Source: Acidobacteriota bacterium | GTDB lineage: Bacteria; Acidobacteriota; Aminicenantia; Aminicenantales; Saccharicenantaceae | Length of the DNA: 38,740 nt | Reading direction: 5' to 3' | NCBI GenBank assembly: GCA_029569255.1 | Contig: JAKQUO010000062.1 | Location: 1 to 38,740 of the forward strand | Shown: positions 16,432 through 24,576 of the stretch, piece by piece | How the letters are laid out: each line of letters starts with the position of its first letter | Numbering within the stretch: position 1 is the stretch's first letter | The notes under the pieces: generated by a model | The model's database searches: none | What the model was told of the DNA's origin: nothing | The model's input: only the letters and a program-made list of their open reading frames with translations | Made by a program: the position numbers and the translations under genes

Positions 16432-17060
16432 CGGACGACAAGGACAGGCTCGACGACGAGATCGAGTTCATCCCGGAGGCGCCGCCGCCCGGCGAGGAGG
16501 CGCTGGCCGCCCCGCCGTCCGCCGGGACGCCGGAGGCGGAGGCCAAGGCCCCCGCGGCCGAGGCCGCCAAGGGCCACAAGGACCGGCTCCGCAGGAAGGA
16601 CGCCGAGATCAAGCGGCTCCAGAAGGAGCTCGACGAGCTCAAGGAGACCTACCTGCGCAAGCTCGCCGACATGGAGAACCTGCGCAAGCGCTTCGAGCGG
16701 GAACGGAGCGAGTACCAGCAGTACGCCCTGAGCGGCCTCCTGCTCGAGCTCCTCGAGGTCGCCGACAACTTCGAGCGGGCCCTCTCGAACGCCCCCGCCG
16801 CCGGGGACGGCCGGGCCCTCCGCGAGGGCGTCGAGCTCATCCTCCGGATGTTCCAGGGCTTCCTGGCCAAGAACGGGGTCCGGCCGATCGTCATCGAAAA
16901 CCGCGCCTTCGACCCGGCCTACCACCACGCCATGGCCGTCGAGGAGTCCGAGGAGGCCGGGGAGCCCGAGATCGTCGAGGAGCTCCAGAAAGGCTACATG
17001 CATCACGACCGGCTCCTCCGCCCGGCGCTGGTCAAGGTGCGCGTCCCGAAGAAAGGATAG
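16428..17060 (+). CDS. grpE: Nucleotide exchange factor GrpE
   Basis: Exchanges ADP for ATP on DnaK. The 210-residue protein has a low-complexity acidic/Ala-Pro-rich N terminus (residues 1-55) and a long coiled coil (about 58-95, DAEIKRLQKELDELKETYL). The conserved MENLRKRFERER and the beta domain with FDPAYHHAM and VEELQKGYMHHDRLLRPALV follow. Length is normal. The ATG overlaps the hrcA stop by 4 bases, and dnaK begins 7 bases after its stop, so translation is coupled along the operon. Confidence 0.96.
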   Translation: MTDDKDRLDDEIEFIPEAPPPGEEALAAPPSAGTPEAEAKAPAAEAAKGHKDRLRRKDAEIKRLQKELDELKETYLRKLADMENLRKRFERERSEYQQYALSGLLLELLEVADNFERALSNAPAAGDGRALREGVELILRMFQGFLAKNGVRPIVIENRAFDPAYHHAMAVEESEEAGEPEIVEELQKGYMHHDRLLRPALVKVRVPKKG

Positions 17061-17067
17061 AAGCGCC

Positions 17068-18651
17068 ATGGGGCACGTCATCGGCATCGACCTCGGAACG
17101 ACCTACTCGTGCGTCGCCGGCCTCGAGGCCGGCCGGCCGGTCGTCATCCCCAATCTCGAGGGCCTGCCCACGACGCCGTCCGTCGTGTCGTTCACGGCGG
17201 CCGGCGAACGGCTCATCGGCACCCTGGCCATGCGCCAGGCCGTCACCAACCCGGCCAACACCTTCTACGCGGTCAAACGCCTGATCGGGCAGAAGTTCCG
17301 TTCCCCGCAGGTCCAGGAGGCCCTGGGCCGGCTGCCCTACGGCCTGATGGAGGCCCCCAACGGCGACGTGGCCGTCGCCCTCGGCGACAAGACGCTCAGC
17401 CCGCCGGAGGTCTCCTCGATGGTCCTGGCCTATCTCAAGGAGTGCGCCGAGGCCTACTACGGCGAACCGGTCACCGAGGCCATCATCACCGTGCCGGCCC
17501 ACTTCAACGACGCCCAGCGCCAGGCGACCAAGGACGCGGCCACGATCGCCGGCCTGACCGTCCAGCGGGTCATCAACGAGCCGACGGCGGCCAGCCTGGC
17601 CTTCGGCCTGGGGGCCAAGAAGAACGGCCTGGTCGCCGTCTACGACCTCGGCGGGGGGACCTTCGACATCACCATCCTTGAGATCTCCGACGGGGTCTTC
17701 AACGTCCTGGCCACCAACGGCGATTCCTACCTCGGCGGAGAGGACTTCGACAACCGCATCGTCGAGTGGCTCGTGGAGAGCTATCGGGCCGAGACGGGGG
17801 CCGACCTGGCCGCCGACACGCTCGCCCTCCAGCGGGTCAAGGAGGCGGCGGAGAAGGCCAAGCGGGAGCTGTCGTTCACCTCGGAGACGGAGATCAACCT
17901 GCCCTTCATCTCGTCCGACCGGTCGGTCTCGAAACACATCCGCAAGACGCTCAGCCGGCTGGCCTTCGAGGCCATGACGGCCGACCTCGTCGAGCGGACG
18001 GTGCCGCGCATCGAGCAGGCCCTGGCCGACGCCAAGGTCGCGGCCGACCGGATCGACTCCGTCATCCTCATCGGCGGGCAGACCCGCATGCCCCTGGTCA
18101 AGGAGCGGGTGACCAAGTTCTTCGGCCGGGACCCCGAGGAGAAGGTCGACCCCGACCAGTCCGTGGCCATGGGCGCGGCCATCCAGTCGGGCGTCCTCGA
18201 CGGCCAAGTCCGGGACCTCGTCCTGCTCCTCGACGTCACCCCGTTCGCCCTCGGCATCGAGACCGAGAACGACGGCTACGAGACCGTCATCGAGCGGAAC
18301 ACGACCGTCCCCGTCCGCAAGGTCAAGGCCTTCACGACCGTCGAGCACAACCAGCGGCGGGTCCGCCTCCACGTCCTCCAGGGCGAGGGCTTCCTGGCCT
18401 CGATGAACAAGTCGCTGGCCGTCTTCGAGCTGGTCGGCATCGAGCCGGCCCCGGCCGGCGTGCCCCAGATCGACGTCGCCTTCGAGATCACCGCGGACGG
18501 CACCGCCCAGGTCTCGGCCAAGGACAAGGAGACCGGCCTCGAGCAGCGGATCGAGGTCCGCCCGTCCACGGGCCTGTCCGCGGCCGAGGTCGAGGAGCTG
18601 CGCAAACGCCAGTCGGGCCGCGAGCGGGCCAAGCCGGGAGCCCATGCCTAA
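17068..18651 (+). CDS. dnaK: Hsp70 chaperone DnaK lacking the C-terminal helical lid
   Basis: ATP-driven chaperone working with DnaJ and GrpE. The 527-residue protein has a full nucleotide-binding domain: [46 protein letters not shown] and [14 protein letters not shown]. The linker reads [16 protein letters not shown]. The beta-sandwich substrate domain runs to about residue 497, including [16 protein letters not shown]. It then ends after only about 29 more residues ([16 protein letters not shown] and a basic tail), where usual DnaK (about 610-640 residues) continues into the alpha-helical lid and the EEVD-like tail. The dnaJ ATG lies 8 bases inside its 3' end, so there is no room for a displaced lid. 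It still sits between grpE and dnaJ. Confidence 0.95.
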   Translation: MGHVIGIDLGTTYSCVAGLEAGRPVVIPNLEGLPTTPSVVSFTAAGERLIGTLAMRQAVTNPANTFYAVKRLIGQKFRSPQVQEALGRLPYGLMEAPNGDVAVALGDKTLSPPEVSSMVLAYLKECAEAYYGEPVTEAIITVPAHFNDAQRQATKDAATIAGLTVQRVINEPTAASLAFGLGAKKNGLVAVYDLGGGTFDITILEISDGVFNVLATNGDSYLGGEDFDNRIVEWLVESYRAETGADLAADTLALQRVKEAAEKAKRELSFTSETEINLPFISSDRSVSKHIRKTLSRLAFEAMTADLVERTVPRIEQALADAKVAADRIDSVILIGGQTRMPLVKERVTKFFGRDPEEKVDPDQSVAMGAAIQSGVLDGQVRDLVLLLDVTPFALGIETENDGYETVIERNTTVPVRKVKAFTTVEHNQRRVRLHVLQGEGFLASMNKSLAVFELVGIEPAPAGVPQIDVAFEITADGTAQVSAKDKETGLEQRIEVRPSTGLSAAEVEELRKRQSGRERAKPGAHA

Positions 18652-19774
18652 AAAGGATTATTACCAGGTCCTCGGCGTCGCCCGGGACGCTTCGGCCGAG
18701 GAGATCAAGAGGGCTTACCGCCAGCGCGCCCTCCGCCACCACCCCGACCGCAATCCCGGGAGCAAGGAGGACGAGGAGAAGTTCAAGGAGGCGGCCGAGG
18801 CCTACAGCGTGTTGGCCGACCCCGAGAAGCGCTCGGTCTACGACCGCTTCGGCCACGACGGCCTGCATGGCGAGGGCTTCCAGGGCTTCTCCGGCTTCGA
18901 TTCGTCCGTCTTCGGGGACTTCGAGGACATCCTGGGCAATTTCTTCGGCTTCGGCGACCTCTTCGGCGGCGCCTCCCGCGGCCGGGCCGGCGCCCGGCGA
19001 AGCCGCGGCCGCGACCTGGCCGTCGAGATCGAGCTCGGCCTCGAGGAGGCCGCGGCGGGCGTCGAGAAGGAGATCAAGATCGCCCGGGGCGAGACCTGCC
19101 CGGCCTGCCGGGGCTCGAAGCGCAAGCCGGGCACGTTCTCGGAGAGGTGCCCGACCTGCGGCGGTGCGGGCCAGGTCCGCTTCCAGCAGGGTTTCTTCAC
19201 CATGGCCCGGACCTGCCCGCGCTGCCAGGGCGCGGGCGAGTTCAACGCCTCGCCGTGCGAGACGTGCCGCGGCAAGGGCCACGTCCGCGAGAAGCGCGCG
19301 CTCAAGGTCCGCGTCCCCGCCGGCGTCGCCGACGGCTCGCGGCTGAGGCTCGCCGGGGAGGGCGAGTCCGGCGACGAGGGCGCGCCGGCCGGCGACCTCT
19401 ACGTCGTCACCCGCGTCCGCAGGCACCACTTCTTCGAGCGCGACGGGAACGACCTCGTTTGCGAGGTCGCGGTCTCGTTCACCCAGGCCGCCCTGGGCGC
19501 CCGGATCGAGATCCCGACCCTCGGCGGGAGCGAGGTCCTCAAGGTCCCGGCCGGGACCCAGCCCGGGGAGATCATCCGGCTCAAGGGCCTGGGCGTCCAG
19601 GACGTCGGCGGCCGCCGGCGGGGCGACCTCTTCGTCAAGGTCCTCGTCCGGACGCCGGACAACCTGTCCCGGGAGCAGAAGGCCCTGCTGACCAAGCTGG
19701 CCGAGGCCCGGGGCGAGAACACCGAGTCGGTCGACAAGAGCGTCATCCATCGCCTGAAGGACATCCTCCAGTAA
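18644..19774 (+). CDS. dnaJ: Chaperone protein DnaJ (type I Hsp40)
   Basis: Delivers substrates to DnaK and stimulates its ATPase. The 376-residue protein has a J domain at residues 1-70 with the HPD motif at 33-35. A Gly/Phe-rich linker (about 72-115, [21 protein letters not shown]) follows. The zinc region has four CxxCxGxG-type repeats: [24 protein letters not shown] and CETCRGKG; the first is imperfect in its last residues. The C-terminal substrate domains end with [13 protein letters not shown]. Its ATG overlaps the dnaK stop by 8 bases, so the pair is translationally coupled. A complete type I DnaJ beside a lidless DnaK is notable. Confidence 0.97.
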   Translation: MPKKDYYQVLGVARDASAEEIKRAYRQRALRHHPDRNPGSKEDEEKFKEAAEAYSVLADPEKRSVYDRFGHDGLHGEGFQGFSGFDSSVFGDFEDILGNFFGFGDLFGGASRGRAGARRSRGRDLAVEIELGLEEAAAGVEKEIKIARGETCPACRGSKRKPGTFSERCPTCGGAGQVRFQQGFFTMARTCPRCQGAGEFNASPCETCRGKGHVREKRALKVRVPAGVADGSRLRLAGEGESGDEGAPAGDLYVVTRVRRHHFFERDGNDLVCEVAVSFTQAALGARIEIPTLGGSEVLKVPAGTQPGEIIRLKGLGVQDVGGRRRGDLFVKVLVRTPDNLSREQKALLTKLAEARGENTESVDKSVIHRLKDILQ

Positions 19775-19900
19775 GGGAAGCCCGGAGCGTGACCTCGAAC
19801 CAGTCCATCGTCCCCGCGCTCGACGAGGGCGCCGGGATCGGCCGGGCCGGGGGCGTCCCGGCCGCGGCGGCCAAGGTGCTCCATCTCCGGGACGGGTGAC

Positions 19901-20842
19901 ATGTTCCTGCAAGGCCAGAAAGTCGGCAAGTACGAGGTCATCCGGTCCCTCGGGAGCGGCGGCTTCGGCTCGGTCTACCTGGCCAAGGACACCTGGCTCG
20001 ACATCAAGGTGGCCATCAAGGTCCCCCACAAGCAGTCGGCCGAGCTCTACAAGCTGCTCAAGGAGCCCCGGCTCCAGGCCGCCCTCAACCACCCGAACAT
20101 CGTCCGCATGCTGGCCGCCGAGAAGGAGAAGAGCGTCTTTTTCATGGTCATGGAATACGTCAAGGGGCCGACCCTGGAGAAGGTCCTGGAGAAGGAGCGG
20201 GTCCTGGGGACCGACCAGGCCATCGACTACGTCAAACAGGTCTGCTACGGCGTCGACCACGCCCACAAGGCCAAGATCATCCACCGCGACCTCAGGCCCT
20301 CGAACATCATCGTCTCCGAGGACGGCACGGCCAAGATCACCGACTTCGGGACCTCGGCCTGGCTCAACGCCGTGCCCTACGCCTCGACGCGGATCGGGTC
20401 GCCCCCCTACATGGCCCCGGAGCAGTTCCTGGGCAAGGCGGGCTACCAGTCGGACCTGTATTCCCTCGGGTGCATCTTCTACGAGATGATCATCGGCCGG
20501 CCGCCCATCTTCGACCCCGACCCGTTCAAGATCCTGGAGAAGGCCCAGCAGGGCAAGATCACGCCGCCGCGGCTCAAGAACAACCGCGTCCCCCGCGAGA
20601 TCGACGCCCTCATCATGAAGGCCCTGGCCCCCAAGGTCGAGGACCGCTTCCAGAGCGCCTCGGAGATCATCCGCGAGCTCACGCTGTTCAAGACCAGAAA
20701 GGCGCCCGACACGGCCGAGATCGACGACATCATGATCCGCATCCGGGCCCGCGAGCAGAAGACGGCCGCCCTGTGCTGGAACTGCCGCCGGCCCCTGCCG
20801 CCGCGCTCGCACGCCTGCCCGCACTGCGGCGAAACGCCTTGA
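19901..20842 (+). CDS. Eukaryote-like Ser/Thr protein kinase with C-terminal zinc ribbon
   Basis: A 313-residue kinase with a complete catalytic core. The glycine loop is LGSGGFGSVY (17-26), the ATP lysine K40 (VAIK), the helix-C glutamate E55, the catalytic loop HRDLRPSN with D130, the DFG at 148-150 and the activation segment end GSPPYMAPEQ. The usual lysine in HRDLKPxN is arginine here (R132). After the kinase domain (about 11-270) comes a short linker and a zinc ribbon, CWNC and CPHC. There is no transmembrane segment, so it is cytosolic. It follows dnaJ by 126 bases on the same strand without an evident promoter, so read-through from the heat-shock operon is likely. Substrates are unknown. 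Confidence 0.92.
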   Translation: MFLQGQKVGKYEVIRSLGSGGFGSVYLAKDTWLDIKVAIKVPHKQSAELYKLLKEPRLQAALNHPNIVRMLAAEKEKSVFFMVMEYVKGPTLEKVLEKERVLGTDQAIDYVKQVCYGVDHAHKAKIIHRDLRPSNIIVSEDGTAKITDFGTSAWLNAVPYASTRIGSPPYMAPEQFLGKAGYQSDLYSLGCIFYEMIIGRPPIFDPDPFKILEKAQQGKITPPRLKNNRVPREIDALIMKALAPKVEDRFQSASEIIRELTLFKTRKAPDTAEIDDIMIRIRAREQKTAALCWNCRRPLPPRSHACPHCGETP

Positions 20843-20866
20843 CCGGTCCCGCGGACCGCGGGCCCC

Positions 20867-20896
20867 TTGACGCCTGTTCGGGACTTGAGGTAATAT
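20867..20896 (+). promoter_or_regulatory. Sigma70-like promoter for the three-gene cluster of unknown function
   Basis: TTGACG (20867-20872), 18 bases, then TAATAT (20891-20896). It is preceded by a GC-rich hairpin without a T-tract at about 20846-20864. The first gene has AGGAGG before its ATG at 20981. Confidence 0.55.
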
Positions 20897-20980
20897 CGCG
20901 CGCAAGCCGGGGGCGGGTTGTTTCCCGAAGCCGAGCCCGCTTCCAAGCAATTTGCCGTTCGCGGCTCGAGAGGAGGCGCA

Positions 20981-21400
20981 ATGGACGAATTCAAGATCGG
21001 GGCGGCTGTCAAAACGCAAGCGTTATTGGGGATCGTCTGGACCGTTGTCCTCTTGGGAGGCGGCATCGCCCTCCTGAGCACAGGCCTCTTCAAAATGACG
21101 GAATTCGGCCCGGTCATCTACCTGGCGCTGTTCGTGTGGCTCGCCTACGACATCCATAAGTTCGTCAAGGCGGTCAAATTCAGGGTCCAGGTGTCCTACG
21201 ACGGCATCAAGGTCAGGGACCGGCACAAGGCTTGGACGGAGATCGCGTCGGCCGAGATCAGGCCGGCGGCCGGCATGAAGCCGGCCATCCTCCTGCACGC
21301 GGCCGATCGGACGGACCTCGTCATCCCGGGCGGCGTGAACGGCCGGGACTATCTGGCCGCCCTCGTCGAAAAACACGTCCCGAACGTGACCAAGAAGTAG
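20981..21400 (+). CDS. Uncharacterised two-TM protein with a PH-like soluble domain
   Basis: A 139-residue protein with two membrane segments (about residues 14-34 and 42-58). A beta-rich cytosolic part follows (FRVQVSYDGIKVRDRHKAWTEIASAEIR, counted as two neighbouring strands with a W-x-E-I-x-x-A turn). This pattern is typical of bacterial PH-like domains (bPH/YdbT-like) attached to membrane hairpins. I cannot name a function. An AGGAGG ribosome site just before 20981 fixes the start. It leads a cluster of three small genes with short gaps (26 and 41 bases). Confidence 0.7.
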   Translation: MDEFKIGAAVKTQALLGIVWTVVLLGGGIALLSTGLFKMTEFGPVIYLALFVWLAYDIHKFVKAVKFRVQVSYDGIKVRDRHKAWTEIASAEIRPAAGMKPAILLHAADRTDLVIPGGVNGRDYLAALVEKHVPNVTKK

Positions 21401-21426
21401 GCCGGATCGACGCGCGGAGAGAGCGC

Positions 21427-21687
21427 ATGAGCCAACCGTTGGGCCTGGGAGGCGTCATCGTCGGGACGATCGTCGGCCTGCTGATCGGCATCCCCGCGCT
21501 GCTGATACGGCTCAAGCTCAACGCCCGGAACATGCCCGCGGGCGAGAGAAGGCAGGCGGTCCTGGCGTCCATCCGGGAGATGAAGGCGCAAGGCCTGTCC
21601 TACGAGGAGCGGAAGCGGCGGCTGATGGATCAGGGCTTGCGTCCCGACGTCGCCAATCAGCTCCTCGCGGAGGCGGAACGGGGCTGA
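21427..21687 (+). CDS. Small single-TM protein of unknown function
   Basis: An 86-residue protein with one membrane segment at about residues 7-29 (GGVIVGTIVGLLIGIPALLI). A charged helical tail follows, including IREMKAQGLSYEERKRRL, then DQGLRPDVANQLL, which could be a small helical domain. I recognise no family. The ATG at 21427 is 26 bases after the stop of the previous gene, on the same strand, and the next gene follows after 41 bases. Confidence 0.6.
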   Translation: MSQPLGLGGVIVGTIVGLLIGIPALLIRLKLNARNMPAGERRQAVLASIREMKAQGLSYEERKRRLMDQGLRPDVANQLLAEAERG

Positions 21688-21728
21688 GGGGCCCTTCAGC
21701 CCGCGATCGGGCAAAGAAAGGAGGGATC

Positions 21729-22343
21729 ATGGCCCTATTCGGCATATTCTCGCGCAGGGAGGGACCCGAGCTCAAAGCCCAGAGAACGCGTGACCTTGTC
21801 CTCGGGCTCCTCGAACGGCCGGATAAGCGCATGTATCACCTTGAATTCGCGCTCGAGAAAGGCCTCAAACAGACCGGCCGGCCCCCTGGCGCGGGCGCCG
21901 AGGGGCTCCGCAGCGAACTGTCCCTCCTGCTGGCCGTCGTCTACCTCCAATATGCGCAGCGGTATTTCGGGCTGGCTCTCGACCTGGAGAGGATTCAGCC
22001 GAGTTGGAAGGGATTCGCGGCCAAAGCGAAGTCCTGCGCGCTCCAAGCGGCCGGCGGCGGATTCGATCAACTCGTCCGCGCGATCGAAGAGCGGGCCGAC
22101 GAGATCGGGGCCGTCACCCAGCAACAGGCCCAGCAGCGCGGCCTTTTGACCGTCATCGAGAGACCCGTGAAGACGGGCGTGCCCGGCGTCCCTGTTTATG
22201 AGATCGTCCGGGAGGGGTGGACCCTGGCCGAAAAGCACGCTCAGCTCAAGCTTTGCCAACAGCCGATGTGCGATTTCGTGGCCTTCTTCAAGGCCCTTCC
22301 CGGCCATGTCGGCTGGGCAGAGAAGCACCCCGAAGCGAGCTGA
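21729..22343 (+). CDS. Uncharacterised soluble protein, third gene of the unknown cluster
   Basis: A 204-residue protein with no signal peptide or membrane segment. It is mostly helical by appearance: a basic N terminus, a hydrophobic helix LSLLLAVVYLQYAQRYFGLA at 65-84, a Gln-rich stretch TQQQAQQRG and a C-terminal region with C175 and C180 (LKLCQQPMC). The strong ribosome site AAAGGAGG precedes the ATG at 21729. I recognise no domain. Neighbouring membrane genes suggest it may act at the inner membrane surface, which is only inference. Confidence 0.6.
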   Translation: MALFGIFSRREGPELKAQRTRDLVLGLLERPDKRMYHLEFALEKGLKQTGRPPGAGAEGLRSELSLLLAVVYLQYAQRYFGLALDLERIQPSWKGFAAKAKSCALQAAGGGFDQLVRAIEERADEIGAVTQQQAQQRGLLTVIERPVKTGVPGVPVYEIVREGWTLAEKHAQLKLCQQPMCDFVAFFKALPGHVGWAEKHPEAS

Positions 22344-22392
22344 GACGGCCTCGGCTCGTGAATATCCCAGGCCATTTCCCCCCCGGAGGCGA

Positions 22393-22422
22393 TTGACTTG
22401 GCCGCGGGGGATGAGATACGAT
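22393..22422 (+). promoter_or_regulatory. Sigma70-like promoter for the branched-chain aminotransferase gene
   Basis: TTGACT (22393-22398), 18 bases, then TACGAT (22417-22422). The ribosome site AAAGGAG lies at 22454-22460. Confidence 0.5.
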
Positions 22423-22466
22423 GGGGCCTCGATAATCGCGCCGGATCGCGCCCAAAGGAGCCGCCG

Positions 22467-23390
22467 ATGAGCCCATTTTCGGAAACGAGCATCGTCTGGA
22501 AGAACGGCCGGCTCATCCCGTGGAAGGACGCGACCATCCATCTGGCCTCGCACGTCGTCCACTACGGCAGCTCGATCTTCGAGGGCCTGCGGGCCTATGA
22601 CACGCCCAAGGGGACGGCCATCTTCCGCCTCCAGGACCACACCCGGCGGCTCTACAACTCCTGCAAGATCTACCGGATGGAGATCCCCTTCTCGCAGGAC
22701 CAGCTCAACCAGGGCGTCCTCGACTGCGTCCGGGCCAACAAGCTCAAGGCCTGCTATGTCCGGCCGGTCGTCTACCGCGGCTACGGCACGCTCGGCGTCA
22801 ACCCCCTCAGCAATCCCGTGGACTGCGCCGTGCTGGTCTGGGAGTGGGGCAAGTACCTCGGCCCGGAGGCCATGGAGGCCGGCGTCGACGTCCGCGTCTC
22901 GTCCTGGCAGCGCATGGCCCCGAACACCTTCCCCGCCCTGGCCAAGGCCGGCGCGAACTACATGAACTCGCAGCTCATCAAGATGGAGGCCCTGCTCGAC
23001 GGCTACGAGGAGGGCATCGCCCTGAACATCCGGGGCCACATCAGCGAGGGGAGCGGCGAGAACCTGTTCCTGGTCAAGGACGGCGTCGTCCTGACGCCGC
23101 CGCTGTCGTCCTCCGTCCTGCCGGGCATCACCCGCGACTCCGTCATGACGCTCTTCCGCGACATGGGCGTCCGCGTCGTCGAGGAGACCATCCCGCGCGA
23201 GATGCTCTACATCGCCGACGAGGTCTTCTTCACCGGCTCGGCCGCCGAGGTCACGCCCATCCGGTCGGTCGACAGGATCACGATCGGCGGCGGCAAGCGG
23301 GGGCCCCTGACCGAGAAGGTCCAGACGGCCTTCTTCGACGTCGTCGAGGGGAAGGCGCCGGACGCGCGCGGCTGGCTGACCTTCGTCTGA
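22467..23390 (+). CDS. ilvE: Branched-chain amino acid aminotransferase
   Basis: Interconverts leucine, isoleucine and valine with their 2-oxo acids using PLP and glutamate/2-oxoglutarate. The 307-residue class IV aminotransferase has HVVHYGSSIFEGLRAY near the N terminus, the Schiff-base lysine K160 in PALAKAGANYMNSQL, and SEGSGENLFLV with E195. The late TGSAAEVTPIRSVD is the usual alpha-carboxylate segment. All align with well-studied IlvE (E. coli K159). The start at 22467 is set by AAAGGAG 6 bases upstream. It has its own promoter and is followed after 22 bases by pilT. D-amino-acid or 4-amino-4-deoxychorismate activity is less likely given the N-terminal motif. Confidence 0.93.
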   Translation: MSPFSETSIVWKNGRLIPWKDATIHLASHVVHYGSSIFEGLRAYDTPKGTAIFRLQDHTRRLYNSCKIYRMEIPFSQDQLNQGVLDCVRANKLKACYVRPVVYRGYGTLGVNPLSNPVDCAVLVWEWGKYLGPEAMEAGVDVRVSSWQRMAPNTFPALAKAGANYMNSQLIKMEALLDGYEEGIALNIRGHISEGSGENLFLVKDGVVLTPPLSSSVLPGITRDSVMTLFRDMGVRVVEETIPREMLYIADEVFFTGSAAEVTPIRSVDRITIGGGKRGPLTEKVQTAFFDVVEGKAPDARGWLTFV

Positions 23391-23412
23391 GATCCGATCC
23401 GAGGAGGAACGC

Positions 23413-24576
23413 ATGGCCCTGGTCATCGACGAATTCCTGAAGATCGCCATCGAGCGGGACGCTTCCGACCTGCACTTCAAGGCCGGCAACAACCCCATGA
23501 TCCGCGTCCACGGCACCCTGACCCCGCTGACCGGCTATCCCCGCCTGACGGCCGCCGACTGCGAGGAGCTGGCCGGCCAGATGATGACCGAGTTCCAGAA
23601 GAAGCGGCTGGCCGAGGACCTGGACATCGACCTGGCCTACAGCCTGTCCGGCTTCGGCCGGTTCCGCGGCAGCATCTACCATCAGCGGGGCTCCCTGGCC
23701 ATCGCCCTGCGCATCATCCCCCTCGAGGTCAAGACCATCCGCCAGCTGCTCCTGCCCGAGGTCCTGGAGAAGATCGCCTTCTACCAGCGCGGCCTCGTCC
23801 TGGTGACGGGCACGACCGGGAGCGGCAAGACGACCAGCCTGGCGGCCATGATCGACTACATCAACACCTTCCGCCGCGAGAACATCATCACCATCGAGGA
23901 CCCGATCGAGTACCTCCACAAGGACAAGAAGAGCACCATCAGCCAGCGCGAGGTCGGCATGGACGTGACCAGCTTCGCCCGCGGCCTGCGGGGCTGCCTG
24001 CGCGAGGACCCGGACATCATCCTGGTCGGCGAGATGCGCGACCTGGACACGATCGACACGGCCCTGCTGGCCGCCGAGACGGGCCACCTCGTCCTCAGCA
24101 CGCTCCACACCCTCGACGCCCCGGAGAGCATCAACCGCATCATCTCCGTCTTCGCCCCGCACCACCAGCGCCAGGTCCGTCTCCAGCTGGCCTCGATCCT
24201 CAAGGCCATCATCTCCATGCGCCTCATCCCGCGCATGGACGGCCAGGGCCGCGTCCCGGCCGTCGAGGTCATGATCTCGACGCCCTACATCCAGGAGTGC
24301 ATCGCCGAGAAGGACAAGACCGGGCTCATCCGCGACGCCATCACGGCCGGGGTCTCCCAGTACGGCATGCAGACCTTCGACCAGTCCATCTACCAGCTCT
24401 ACCGCGACGGCTACATCTCCTTCGAGCAGGGCATGAAGTACTCCTCCAACCCCGACAACTTCAAGCTCCGCATCATGGGCATCCAGTCGACCCTGGACAT
24501 GGCCGTCGAGGAGATGGAGAAGGGGATGAGCAAGGTCGAGCGCGCCGAGGGAGGGCCGGAAGAAGAGCATAAATGA
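23413..24576 (+). CDS. pilT: Type IV pilus retraction ATPase PilT
   Basis: Hexameric ATPase that powers pilus retraction at the inner membrane. The 387-residue protein starts with the PilT N-terminal domain (DASDLHFKAGNNPMIRVHG). It has Walker A at 133-140 (GTTGSGKT), the Asp box around ITIEDPIEYL, Walker B DIILVGEMRD and the His box TGHLVLSTLHT. The AIRAG-type C-terminal region is less typical. PilT and its paralogue PilU are hard to separate; the length (387) and conserved N terminus favour PilT. AGGAGG precedes the ATG. Its stop overlaps the alaS start (ATGA). No other pilus genes are in the window. Confidence 0.93.
   Translation: MALVIDEFLKIAIERDASDLHFKAGNNPMIRVHGTLTPLTGYPRLTAADCEELAGQMMTEFQKKRLAEDLDIDLAYSLSGFGRFRGSIYHQRGSLAIALRIIPLEVKTIRQLLLPEVLEKIAFYQRGLVLVTGTTGSGKTTSLAAMIDYINTFRRENIITIEDPIEYLHKDKKSTISQREVGMDVTSFARGLRGCLREDPDIILVGEMRDLDTIDTALLAAETGHLVLSTLHTLDAPESINRIISVFAPHHQRQVRLQLASILKAIISMRLIPRMDGQGRVPAVEVMISTPYIQECIAEKDKTGLIRDAITAGVSQYGMQTFDQSIYQLYRDGYISFEQGMKYSSNPDNFKLRIMGIQSTLDMAVEEMEKGMSKVERAEGGPEEEHK

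Noticed and set aside
17032..18645. A 537-codon open frame opposite dnaK
   Set aside because: Antisense artefact; the dnaK frame carries all family motifs.
19789..19899. A 36-codon GTG-initiated frame between dnaJ and the kinase gene, ending 1 base before the kinase ATG
   Set aside because: The position is attractive for translational coupling, but the ribosome site is too close, the composition is generic and no homologue is known to me.
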